This document shows positions 16,378-24,635 of a stretch of DNA of 64,000 nucleotides, piece after piece. The notes beneath the pieces are model-generated. The model was not told where the DNA came from and ran no database searches. It saw only the letters and a program-made list of their open reading frames with translations. This stretch comes from Cribrihabitans_A pelagius (GTDB taxonomy: Bacteria > Pseudomonadota > Alphaproteobacteria > Rhodobacterales > Rhodobacteraceae): the NCBI RefSeq assembly GCF_048820915.1, contig NZ_JBMERR010000025.1, positions 1-64,000 of the forward strand, read 5' to 3'. Position numbers and translations under genes: made by a program. Numbering within the stretch: position 1 is the first letter of the stretch; each line of letters begins with the position of its first letter.

Positions 16378-17589
16378 TTGCAAACCGGAACCAAGATCTC
16401 TGTTGCCGGCCATGCGGTGCTGGTGGGCTGGGCCGTGTTCGGCGCCTGGTTCCCGTCCGAGCCGCTGCCGTTCAAAGTGCAGGAAGTCGCGCTGATCTCC
16501 TCGCAGGAGTTCGAACGGCTGAGCCAGCAGCGCCAGGCGCCGGAGATTTCCGAAGCACCCGCGGCGCTGGCGGAACCCGACAGCAGCGCGGACGCGCCCG
16601 CGCCCGCGCCGCAGGAGGACGCCCGCCCCGATCCGGTCACGCCGGAGCCGGTCGCTCCGGTTGAACCCGACCCGCAGGTCTCCGCCCGCCCGCAGCTGCG
16701 CCCCGAACCGCAGGTGCCGGAAACTCTGCCAGCGGTGCCGGATGCGCCCGAATCCACCGCCCTGGTGCCCGATGTCGCGCCCGAAGCGCAGCAGCGCCCG
16801 GTCGACCGTGTCGCGCCGCAGCCCGTCGCCCCGCCCGAACCCGACACCGAAGTGGCGGATGTGCCGCGCGAAGAAGTCGCCCCGGACCAGGGCGCCGAGA
16901 CCGAACGCGAGGTCCAGGAAGCCGCCGCGCCCGAGGCGGCAGCGGACCGTATCGTGACCGAGGAGAACGAGGGCGAGGCCGAGGTCGCCTCTGCCGCGCC
17001 GGAAGTCTCGCGCCGCCCGAAAACACGCCCCTCCCGCCCGCGTGATGCAGAGCCCGAGCCGGAAGCCGCCGCCGCCGCCGCGCCGCAAGCCGAGGAAAAG
17101 CCCGAGCCGGAACCGAAGCCCGAGCCCAAACCGGCCGCAAAGCCCGAGCCGGAGGAAAAACCCGCCGCGCCCGAGCAGGTCGAATCCGCCGCGGTGGAAG
17201 ACGCGCTCGCCGAGGCGCTGGCCGGCGGGCAGGAAGCAGATGTGACCGCGCCCGAGCCCGCAGGCCCGCCGCTCACCCTGGGCGAGAAAGACGCGCTCAG
17301 GGTCGAGGTCTCGCGCTGCTGGAACGTGGGCTCCCTGTCGACCGATGCGCTTCAGACAACCGTGGTCGTAACTGTGTCGCTGGCGCAGAACGGCACGCCG
17401 GACACCGGCTCGATCAAGATGCTGTCGAGCAGCGGCGGTTCTGCCGCGGCTGCAAAACAGGCCTATGAGGCCGCGCGCCGCGCCATCATCCGCTGCGGTG
17501 CCCAGGGCTTCAGCCTGCCGCCCGAGAAATACGCGCAATGGCGCGACATCGAGATGACATTCAACCCCGAAAGGATGCGAATCAAATGA
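16378..17589 (+). CDS. tolA: Tol-Pal system protein TolA-like
   Basis: A 403-residue TolA/TonB-type protein. One N-terminal transmembrane segment (about 8-25) anchors it in the inner membrane; residues 50-285 are a long Pro/Glu/Ala/Lys-rich arm with PEP and KPEP repeats; the C-terminal domain (about 300-403) has R-V-E-V-S-R-C-W-N-V-G-S, as in alphaproteobacterial TolA. TTG at 16378 is the likely start, 15 bases after the tolR stop and preceded by a G-rich site. The TGA overlaps the tolB ATG. The repetitive arm could vary in length between strains. Confidence 0.87.
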   Translation: MQTGTKISVAGHAVLVGWAVFGAWFPSEPLPFKVQEVALISSQEFERLSQQRQAPEISEAPAALAEPDSSADAPAPAPQEDARPDPVTPEPVAPVEPDPQVSARPQLRPEPQVPETLPAVPDAPESTALVPDVAPEAQQRPVDRVAPQPVAPPEPDTEVADVPREEVAPDQGAETEREVQEAAAPEAAADRIVTEENEGEAEVASAAPEVSRRPKTRPSRPRDAEPEPEAAAAAAPQAEEKPEPEPKPEPKPAAKPEPEEKPAAPEQVESAAVEDALAEALAGGQEADVTAPEPAGPPLTLGEKDALRVEVSRCWNVGSLSTDALQTTVVVTVSLAQNGTPDTGSIKMLSSSGGSAAAAKQAYEAARRAIIRCGAQGFSLPPEKYAQWRDIEMTFNPERMRIK

Positions 17590-18911
17590 GGCATTTTCTC
17601 TCCGCTCTCCTGATCGGCGCTTCGGCCCTCGCCGCCGCCGGCCCCGCTCTCGCGCAGGACGGTCCGCTTCGCATCGAGATCGACCAGGGCGTGATCGAAC
17701 CCTTGCCCTATGCGGTGCCTGCCTTCCTGCCGGAAACCCCCGCCGCGGCCGAATTCGCGGCCGATATCGCCCGCGTGGTTGCGTCCGACCTCAGCGGCAC
17801 CGGCCTGTTCCGCGAGGTGCCCGCCAGCGCGCATATCTCGGAGGTCACGTCTTTCGATGCGCCGGTCAAATATGCCGACTGGAAGGCGGTGAACGCGCAG
17901 GCGCTGATCACCGGTGCGGTCAGCGTGAACGGCAGCCAGCTCACGGTGCGCTTCCGCGGCTATGACGTGTTCTCGGAAAAGGAGCTCGGGACCGGCCTGC
18001 AGTTCACCGGCACCACCGAGGGCTGGCGGCGCATGGCCCACAAGGTGGCCGATGCGATCTACAGCCGGATCACCGGCGAGGAGGGCTATTTCGACAGCCG
18101 CGTCGTCTATGTCTCGGAAACCGGGCCCAAGAACGACCGCCGCAAGCGGCTGGCGATCATGGATTACGACGGCGCCGACGTGCAGTATCTGACCAACAGC
18201 GCCTCCATCGTGCTGGCGCCGCGCTTCTCGCCCCAGGGCGACCGGGTGCTTTACACCAGCTATGAAAGCGGCTTCCCGCAGATCCATGTGCTCGACGTGG
18301 GCAGCGTCGAGCGCAGGGTGCTCTCCAGCGGCGATGGCACGATGAGCTTTGCGCCGCGTTTTGCCCCGAACGGGCGCACCGTGGTCTATTCGCAGACCCA
18401 GGGCGGCAACACCGACCTCTTTTCCATGGATCTCACGACCGGCCAGCGCACCCGGCTGACCTCCGCGCCGTCGATCGAGACCGCGCCCTCTTTCTCGCCC
18501 GATGGCAGCCAGATTGTCTTTGAAAGCGACCGCTCCGGCAGCCAGCAGCTTTACGTGATGCCTGCAAGCGGCGGCGAGGCGCAGCGGATCAGTTTCGGCA
18601 AGGGCCGCTACGGCACCCCGGTCTGGTCGCCGCGCGGTGACATGGTGGCCTTCACCAAGCAGAACCAGGGCCGCTTCCACATCGGCGTGATGCGCACCGA
18701 CGGCAGCGAGGAGCGGCTGCTCACGGCGTCGTTCCTTGACGAGGGGCCGACCTGGGCTCCCAATGGCCGGGTGATCATGTTCACCCGCGAAAGCCAGGGC
18801 AGCAGCGGCCGCGCGATGCTCTATTCGGTGGACATCACCGGGCGCAACCTGAAGCCGGTGCGCACCCCCGACGGGGCCTCCGATCCGGCCTGGTCGCCGC
18901 TGCAGCCCTGA
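17586..18911 (+). CDS. tolB: Tol-Pal system beta-propeller protein TolB
   Basis: A 441-residue periplasmic protein. The first 22 residues are a signal peptide (MRHFLSALLIGASALAAAG, cleavage after A-L-A-Q). The N-terminal alpha/beta domain is followed by a six-bladed propeller with the recurring W-S-P-R/F-S-P-D-G-type repeats (A-P-R-F-S-P-Q-G, A-P-S-F-S-P-D-G, P-V-W-S-P-R-G). TolB shuttles between Pal and TolA. The ATG at 17586 overlaps the tolA stop; the longer frame starting inside tolA is rejected because it hides the signal peptide. Confidence 0.94.
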   Translation: MRHFLSALLIGASALAAAGPALAQDGPLRIEIDQGVIEPLPYAVPAFLPETPAAAEFAADIARVVASDLSGTGLFREVPASAHISEVTSFDAPVKYADWKAVNAQALITGAVSVNGSQLTVRFRGYDVFSEKELGTGLQFTGTTEGWRRMAHKVADAIYSRITGEEGYFDSRVVYVSETGPKNDRRKRLAIMDYDGADVQYLTNSASIVLAPRFSPQGDRVLYTSYESGFPQIHVLDVGSVERRVLSSGDGTMSFAPRFAPNGRTVVYSQTQGGNTDLFSMDLTTGQRTRLTSAPSIETAPSFSPDGSQIVFESDRSGSQQLYVMPASGGEAQRISFGKGRYGTPVWSPRGDMVAFTKQNQGRFHIGVMRTDGSEERLLTASFLDEGPTWAPNGRVIMFTRESQGSSGRAMLYSVDITGRNLKPVRTPDGASDPAWSPLQP

Positions 18912-19000
18912 GCGGCAGCCGGCGGCTTCATCCGCCATAGCCCCGGGCCCGGGGGTGTGTTAGCGTCGGGCCGATAAACGCAAAGGAATAGGCTGAAAAC

Positions 19001-19525
19001 ATGAGCGGTTTGAAGACAGCAATGGCGATTGCCGTGATGCTGGGCCTCGGGGCCTGCAGCAACTCGCCCTGGAACGACACTTTGAACGGTGCCGGAGCAG
19101 GGGCCGGGAGCGGCGCAGGCGCGGGGGCCGGCATCGGCACCGGCGCGCTGGACCCGGCAAGCCCAGCCTATTTCCGCGAATCCGTCGGCGACCGGGTGCT
19201 GTTTGCGGTGGACCAGTCGACGCTTTCCCCCGCGGCCGAGTCGACCCTTCAGGGCCAGGCCCGCTGGCTCGCCGCCAACCCCGATTACGTGGTCACCATC
19301 GAAGGCCACGCCGATGAGCAGGGCACCCGCGAATACAACCTCGCGCTTGGCGCGCGCCGGGCCAATTCCGCGCGCGAGTTCCTGATGTCGCAGGGCATTT
19401 CCGCGGGCCGCATCAAGGTGGTCAGCTACGGCAAGGAACGCCCGATCGAGATCTGCTCGGAAGAGGCCTGCTATACCAAGAACCGCCGCGCGGTCACCGT
19501 GCTGGCCGGCGGGCTGACGGGGTAA
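19001..19525 (+). CDS. pal: peptidoglycan-associated lipoprotein Pal
   Basis: A 174-residue outer-membrane lipoprotein. The signal ends in the lipobox L-G-A-C with acylated Cys19. A Gly/Ala-rich linker (about 30-48) leads to the OmpA-type peptidoglycan-binding domain with V-T-I-E-G-H-A-D-E-Q-G-T-R-E-Y-N and R-A-N-S-A-R-E-F-L. Pal anchors the outer membrane to peptidoglycan and binds TolB. It is followed after four bases by cpoB. Confidence 0.95.
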   Translation: MSGLKTAMAIAVMLGLGACSNSPWNDTLNGAGAGAGSGAGAGAGIGTGALDPASPAYFRESVGDRVLFAVDQSTLSPAAESTLQGQARWLAANPDYVVTIEGHADEQGTREYNLALGARRANSAREFLMSQGISAGRIKVVSYGKERPIEICSEEACYTKNRRAVTVLAGGLTG

Positions 19526-19529
19526 GGCG

Positions 19530-20453
19530 ATGCGGAGACTGCGCGCCGCGCTTCTGGCCTCCTGCGCGCTGCTGGCGCTGCCGCTGGCAGCACAGGAGCA
19601 GCCCAACCCGCAGACCCTGGCCGACATCCGCCAGGAACTGACGGTCCTGCACGTCGAAATCCAGCGCCTGAAACGGGAGCTGTCGACCACCGGCGCGCCT
19701 TCGGGCGCGGTGACCGGCGATTCGGTGCTGGACCGGGTCGGCGCGATCGAGGCCGAGCTGCAGCGGCTGACCGCGCAGACCGAGCAGCTGACCCACCGCA
19801 TCGACCGCATCGTGACCGACGGCACCAACCGGATCGGCGACCTGGAGTTCCGCCTGGTGGAGCTGGAGGGCGGCGACCTTGGCGCGCTGGGGGAGACCTC
19901 CACGCTCGGCGGCGGCGCGCTGCCGCCAGCCGCGGGCGGGGCTGAGGCCGGCACGGCGGCGGCAGCCACCGGCGCGGCGGAGGGCCCTTCAGAAGGTGCG
20001 GGCACCCTGGGCCTGGGCAGCGCTGCGGGGTCGGATACCGGCAGCGAACCGGCGCCCTCGGGCGAGCTGGCGATCGGCGAGAAGGCCGATTTCGACGCCG
20101 CCGGGCAATTGCTGGAGGCTGGCAGCTACCAGGAGGCGGCCGAGAAATTCGCGGCCTTCAACCAGGCCTACCCGGGCAGCCCGCTGGCCGCCGCCGCCGA
20201 CTTCAACCGCGGCAAGGCGCTGGACGGGCTGGGCGACACCAAGGAGGCAGCGCGGGCCTATCTCGCGGCCTTCTCCGCCAACCCCGGCGGGCCGGACGCC
20301 GCCAAGGCGCTCTATGAGCTCGGCGCGGCGCTGGGGCGGCTGGGGCAGACCGAGCAGGCCTGCGTCACGCTCTCCGAAGTCGGCGCCCGCTTCCCCGGCA
20401 GCGCGCCGCAAGGCCCCGCCGAAGCCGAGATGGCCAAGCTGGGATGTACCTGA
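19530..20453 (+). CDS. cpoB: cell division coordinator CpoB (YbgF)
   Basis: A 307-residue periplasmic protein: signal peptide (about 1-22, ending L-P-L-A-A-Q), a coiled-coil N-terminal region (about 30-115, heptad-like L-T-V-L-H-V-E-I-Q-R-L-K), an Ala/Gly-rich linker, and a C-terminal TPR-type domain (about 185-307, with F-D-A-A-G-Q-L-L-E-A-G-S-Y-Q-E-A). This is the YbgF/CpoB plan; in E. coli the protein links PBP1B with the Tol machine. Its stop lies ten bases inside the start of tilS. Confidence 0.9.
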   Translation: MRRLRAALLASCALLALPLAAQEQPNPQTLADIRQELTVLHVEIQRLKRELSTTGAPSGAVTGDSVLDRVGAIEAELQRLTAQTEQLTHRIDRIVTDGTNRIGDLEFRLVELEGGDLGALGETSTLGGGALPPAAGGAEAGTAAAATGAAEGPSEGAGTLGLGSAAGSDTGSEPAPSGELAIGEKADFDAAGQLLEAGSYQEAAEKFAAFNQAYPGSPLAAAADFNRGKALDGLGDTKEAARAYLAAFSANPGGPDAAKALYELGAALGRLGQTEQACVTLSEVGARFPGSAPQGPAEAEMAKLGCT

Positions 20454-21703
20454 GCGGCGGCGATAGCAGCCTCCACTCAGCGGTGCGGGACCAGTTCCGC
20501 TCCGCCCTGCCGCCCCGGCTGGGCATTGCGCTCTCCGGCGGCGGCGATTCGACGGCGCTGATGCACCTGCTGCACGAGTGTTTCGCGGAAGCCGGCGTAA
20601 GCCTGCATGCCGCCACCGTCGATCACGGGCTGCGGCCCGGCTCTGCCGAGGAGGCGCAGGACGCCGCCGCCGCGGCCGCAGCCCTTGGCATTCCGCATCA
20701 GACCCTGCGCTGGCAGGAGGGCCCGGGCCCGGGCAATTTGCAGGATCAGGCGCGCGAGGCGCGCTACGGGCTGCTCACCGCCTGGGCCCGCGAGAACGCC
20801 ATTCCGGTGCTGGCACTGGGCCATACCGCCGACGACCAGGCCGAAACGGTGCTGATGCGGCTGGGCCGCGCCGCCGGGGTCAGCGGCCTTTCCGGCATGC
20901 CGGTGCGGCGCACCCGGGACGGTGTCACGCTCCTGCGGCCGCTCCTCGGCATCAGCCGCGCCCAGCTGCGCAGTTACCTCAGGGACCGCGGTATCGCCTG
21001 GAGCGAAGACCCGTCGAACGAGGATGCGCGGTTCGAGCGGGTGCGGATGCGCCAGGCGCTGGCGGCGCTGGAGCCCCTGGGGCTCACCGTCAAGGCGCTG
21101 GCCGCGGTGGCGCAGAACATGGCCAAGGCGCGCGATGCACTGGACTGGTACGTGTTCCTGGCTGCCCGCGACCTTGCCTGCATCGAGGCGGGCGCGGTGG
21201 TGCTGAGCCAGCGCAAGTTCCGCACCCTGCCCGATGAAATCGGCCACCGGGTGCTGGTGCGGGCGCTGCAATGGGTCTCCGGAAGCCGTTATCCGCCGCG
21301 CCGGGTGCCGATGCTCGCCGCCGCCGCCGCCGCGCGCAAAGGCGGTTCGGCGACGCTGGCGGGCTGCCGGGTAATCGCGTGCGCCCGCCAGGTCTGGGTC
21401 TGCAGGGAATACAACGCGGTCCGCCGCACGGCGGCGCAGCCGGGTGATCTCTGGGACGGGCGCTGGCAGGTTTATGGCGGCGATGCAAAGGGTTGCGAGC
21501 TGCGCGCCTTGGGCCGGGACGGTCTGAAGCTGTGTCCCGACTGGCGCAGCACGGGTGTGCCGGGCGCGGTACTGGAGGCAACCCCCGCGGTTTGGCGCGG
21601 CGCCGAATTGGTGGCGGCTCCGGCTGCCGGGCTTGCCAATGGCTGGACCGCCGCGGAGGCCGGCAGCGAAGAAGACTTCTTTGCATCCCTTTTATCGCAT
21701 TGA
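20444..21703 (+). CDS. tilS: tRNA(Ile)-lysidine synthetase TilS
   Basis: A 419-residue ATP-dependent enzyme that converts the wobble cytidine of tRNA-Ile(CAU) to lysidine. The PP-loop S31-GGGDS-36 is in place, followed by H-G-L-R-P-G-S and G-H-T-A-D-D-Q-A-E-T, which are TilS signatures. The C-terminal part is diverged, as is usual in this family. The ATG at 20444 overlaps the end of cpoB by ten bases. Conserved placement before ftsH supports the call. Confidence 0.93.
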   Translation: MYLSGGDSSLHSAVRDQFRSALPPRLGIALSGGGDSTALMHLLHECFAEAGVSLHAATVDHGLRPGSAEEAQDAAAAAAALGIPHQTLRWQEGPGPGNLQDQAREARYGLLTAWARENAIPVLALGHTADDQAETVLMRLGRAAGVSGLSGMPVRRTRDGVTLLRPLLGISRAQLRSYLRDRGIAWSEDPSNEDARFERVRMRQALAALEPLGLTVKALAAVAQNMAKARDALDWYVFLAARDLACIEAGAVVLSQRKFRTLPDEIGHRVLVRALQWVSGSRYPPRRVPMLAAAAAARKGGSATLAGCRVIACARQVWVCREYNAVRRTAAQPGDLWDGRWQVYGGDAKGCELRALGRDGLKLCPDWRSTGVPGAVLEATPAVWRGAELVAAPAAGLANGWTAAEAGSEEDFFASLLSH

Positions 21704-21781
21704 ACCTGCCCGAATGATCCTTATTTTAGGCGTAACGCAGGCGGCCTCCGCGGTGCGCCTGAATGATTGGGAGAACTTGCC

Positions 21782-23695
21782 TTGGGCAACGCACGTAATA
21801 TCGCCTTCTGGGTCGTTCTGTTCCTGCTGATTCTGGCGCTGTTCAACTTGTTCAGCGGTTCCGGCAGCACGATGCAGAGCCGTGAACGCGTCTTTTCGGA
21901 TTTTGTCAGCGCGGTTGAAGCCGGCAATGTCAAAACCGTGACGCTGGACGGTGAACAGGTCCGCTACACCACGTCGGACGGACAGAACTATGTCACCATT
22001 AAACCGGGCGATGCTGAAGTCACGTCGCTGCTGATCGAAAACAACATCCCGGTGCGGGCCGAGAAGCAGCAGCAGTCGGGCTTCCAGTCCTTCCTGATCA
22101 CGCTGCTGCCGTTCCTGCTGCTGATCGGTGTCTGGATCTACTTCATGAATCGGATGCAGGGCGGCGGCAAAGGCGGCGCCATGGGGTTTGGCAAGTCCAA
22201 GGCCAAGATGCTGACCGAAAAGCACGGCCGCGTCACCTTTGATGACGTTGCCGGCATCGACGAGGCCAAGGAAGAGCTCGAAGAGATCGTCGAATTCCTG
22301 CGCAACCCGCAGAAGTTCTCCCGTCTCGGCGGCAAGATCCCGAAAGGCGCGCTGCTGGTGGGCCCGCCGGGCACCGGTAAGACCCTGCTGGCCCGCGCCA
22401 TCGCGGGCGAAGCCGGCGTGCCGTTCTTCACCATCTCGGGCTCCGATTTCGTCGAGATGTTCGTGGGTGTGGGTGCATCCCGTGTGCGCGACATGTTTGA
22501 GCAGGCCAAGAAGAACGCGCCCTGTATCGTCTTCATCGACGAGATCGACGCCGTCGGCCGCCACCGCGGTGCCGGCTACGGCGGCGGCAACGACGAGCGC
22601 GAGCAGACCCTGAACCAGCTGCTGGTGGAGATGGACGGCTTCGAGGCCAACGAGGGCGTCATCATCCTCGCCGCGACCAACCGCAAGGACGTGCTGGACC
22701 CGGCGCTGCTGCGCCCCGGCCGCTTTGACCGCAACGTCACCGTCGGCAACCCCGACATCAAGGGCCGCGAGAAGATCCTCGGCGTGCATGCCCGCAAGAC
22801 CCCGCTGGGTCCCGACGTGGACCTGCGCATCATTGCCCGCGGCACTCCCGGTTTTTCGGGCGCGGACCTTGCCAACCTGGTGAACGAGGCCGCGCTGATG
22901 GCCGCCCGTGTCGGCCGCCGCTTCGTCACCATGGAGGATTTCGAATCCGCCAAAGACAAGGTGATGATGGGGGCCGAGCGCCGCTCGATGGTGCTAACCC
23001 AGGACCAGAAGGAAAAGACCGCCTACCATGAGGCCGGTCATGCCGTGGTCGGCCTGGTGCTGCCGGAGTGCGACCCGGTTTACAAGGCGACCATCATCCC
23101 CCGCGGCGGCGCGCTTGGCATGGTGGTCAGCTTGCCCGAAATGGACCGGCTGAACTGGCACAAGGACGAGTGCGAGCAAAAGCTCGCGATGACCATGGCG
23201 GGCAAGGCGGCCGAGATCATCAAGTACGGCGAAGGCCATGTCTCCAACGGCCCGGCCGGCGACATCCAGCAGGCCAGCCAGCTGGCCCGCGCCATGGTGA
23301 TGCGCTGGGGCATGTCCGAGAAGGTCGGCAACATCGACTATGCCGAAGCGCATGAGGGCTATTCCGGCAACACCGCGGGCTTCTCGGTCTCGGCCCACAC
23401 CAAGGAGCTGATCGAGGAAGAGGTGAAGCGCCTGATCCAGGACGGCTATGAGCGCGCCTTGGAGATCCTGATGGACAAGAAGGAAGAATGGGAACGCCTG
23501 GCCCAGGGTCTCCTGGAATACGAAACCCTGACCGGCGACGAGATCAAGCGCGTGATGAACGGCGAGCCGCCGCAGGCAGGCGAGGACGACGACAGCGGCG
23601 AGGATGAGGGCACCGCCTCGGTTACCGCGATCCCCAAAGCCAAGCCGAAGAAATCGCCGCCGGAAGGCGGGCTTGAGCCGGAACCCTCCAGCTGA
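21782..23695 (+). CDS. ftsH: ATP-dependent zinc metalloprotease FtsH
   Basis: A 637-residue membrane-anchored AAA+ protease for quality control of membrane and regulatory proteins. Two transmembrane segments (about 6-24 and 103-122) flank the periplasmic domain. Then come Walker A GPPGTGKT (194-201), Walker B with F-I-D-E-I-D-A-V-G, the second region of homology (A-T-N-R-K-D-V-L-D-P-A-L-L-R-P-G-R) and the zinc motif H-E-A-G-H with the distal Asp. The TTG at 21782 gives MGNARNIAFWV, the family start, preceded by GGGAGA. A clear terminator follows. Confidence 0.95.
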   Translation: MGNARNIAFWVVLFLLILALFNLFSGSGSTMQSRERVFSDFVSAVEAGNVKTVTLDGEQVRYTTSDGQNYVTIKPGDAEVTSLLIENNIPVRAEKQQQSGFQSFLITLLPFLLLIGVWIYFMNRMQGGGKGGAMGFGKSKAKMLTEKHGRVTFDDVAGIDEAKEELEEIVEFLRNPQKFSRLGGKIPKGALLVGPPGTGKTLLARAIAGEAGVPFFTISGSDFVEMFVGVGASRVRDMFEQAKKNAPCIVFIDEIDAVGRHRGAGYGGGNDEREQTLNQLLVEMDGFEANEGVIILAATNRKDVLDPALLRPGRFDRNVTVGNPDIKGREKILGVHARKTPLGPDVDLRIIARGTPGFSGADLANLVNEAALMAARVGRRFVTMEDFESAKDKVMMGAERRSMVLTQDQKEKTAYHEAGHAVVGLVLPECDPVYKATIIPRGGALGMVVSLPEMDRLNWHKDECEQKLAMTMAGKAAEIIKYGEGHVSNGPAGDIQQASQLARAMVMRWGMSEKVGNIDYAEAHEGYSGNTAGFSVSAHTKELIEEEVKRLIQDGYERALEILMDKKEEWERLAQGLLEYETLTGDEIKRVMNGEPPQAGEDDDSGEDEGTASVTAIPKAKPKKSPPEGGLEPEPSS

Positions 23696-23720
23696 CCGCT
23701 GCCTGGCCTGAAACACCTGA

Positions 23721-23754
23721 CCCCCCGGATGCCCGCCAGCCTCCGGGGGGTTTT
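23721..23754 (+). terminator. intrinsic terminator of ftsH
   Basis: CCCCCCGGA at 23721-23729 pairs with TCCGGGGGG at 23742-23750 (9-bp perfect stem, 12-base loop), followed by TTTT. It lies 25 bases after the ftsH stop and closes the tol-tilS-ftsH run. Confidence 0.9.
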
Positions 23755-23874
23755 GCATTTCGGAACCGCAACCGGCTGTTCACAAATCAGCATCACCGCC
23801 GCAGTGGACGCCGCGCCGCCGCCGGCTATCCTGCCGCCTGAAAAACGGGATACTTGACGGGGAGGGCGCAGGCA

Positions 23875-24450
23875 GTGCCGGTATTACGGGAAACGGAATT
23901 TACGGGGGAGATCACCTGGCTGGGGCAGGCGCCGGCCGGGGCAGGGCTGGCCTCAAGCCCCGTCGAGGCGCTGGAGCTCGGCTTTGACGGGCTTGCGGGC
24001 GCCCGCCACCAGGGCGCCACCGCACCCTCCTGCAGCCGGGTGAAGAACCTGCACCCCAAGGGCACCGAAATCCGCAACAGCCGCCAGCTCAGCCTTCTGT
24101 CAGCAGAGGAACTGGCACAGGTCGCCGCCAGGATGCAGCTGGACGCGCTCAGCCCTGCGCTGGTGGGCGCCAATATCGTGCTGCACGGCATCCCGGACTT
24201 TTCTCACCTGCCGCCCGCTGCGCGGCTGCAGGGGCCGGATGGCGCCACCCTCACCGTGAACCTGGAAAACCGTCCCTGTGTGCTGCCCGCGCGCGAGATC
24301 GAGGCAGAGCACCCGGGCTTCGGCGCCCGCTTCAAGCCCGCCGCCGAGCAGCGCCGGGGAATCACCGCCTGGGTGGAGCGGCCGGGGCGCCTGACCCTGG
24401 GCCAGAAGCTGCGCCTTTTCATCCCCGGCCAGCCCGCCTGGGCGCCCTGA
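23875..24450 (+). CDS. MOSC domain protein
   Basis: A 191-residue protein related to the C-terminal MOSC domain of molybdenum-cofactor sulfurases. It shows the segment R-H-Q-G, the central S-P-A-L-V-G-A-N-I-V-L, and the family's conserved cysteine context N-L-E-N-R-P-C. MOSC proteins carry sulfur or bind molybdenum cofactor; its substrate is unknown. GTG at 23875 is preferred because GGGGAGGG lies eight bases before it. It sits alone between the ftsH terminator and a palindromic hairpin. Confidence 0.8.
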   Translation: MPVLRETEFTGEITWLGQAPAGAGLASSPVEALELGFDGLAGARHQGATAPSCSRVKNLHPKGTEIRNSRQLSLLSAEELAQVAARMQLDALSPALVGANIVLHGIPDFSHLPPAARLQGPDGATLTVNLENRPCVLPAREIEAEHPGFGARFKPAAEQRRGITAWVERPGRLTLGQKLRLFIPGQPAWAP

Positions 24451-24465
24451 GACCGCGGCAGGCAG

Positions 24466-24485
24466 CGCATCGGGTTTCCGATGCG
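24466..24485. terminator. hairpin after the MOSC gene
   Basis: CGCATCGG, a GTTT loop and CCGATGCG form a perfect 8-bp stem 15 bases past the MOSC stop. There is no T-tract, so it may be a Rho-assisted end or an mRNA-stabilising hairpin. Confidence 0.45.
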
Positions 24486-24635
24486 TCACCCAAGGCACCG
24501 GCCGGCGGGCCCCACGCCGCTTCGGGGCAGGATAATGTCGGAAATCACGCGCGCCAAATGCCGCAAAATGGCTAAGTCTACGGCTAAACCGGCATCTGGG
24601 CCGGCGATCGTATGCTAACTCACAGGGATCAGGCC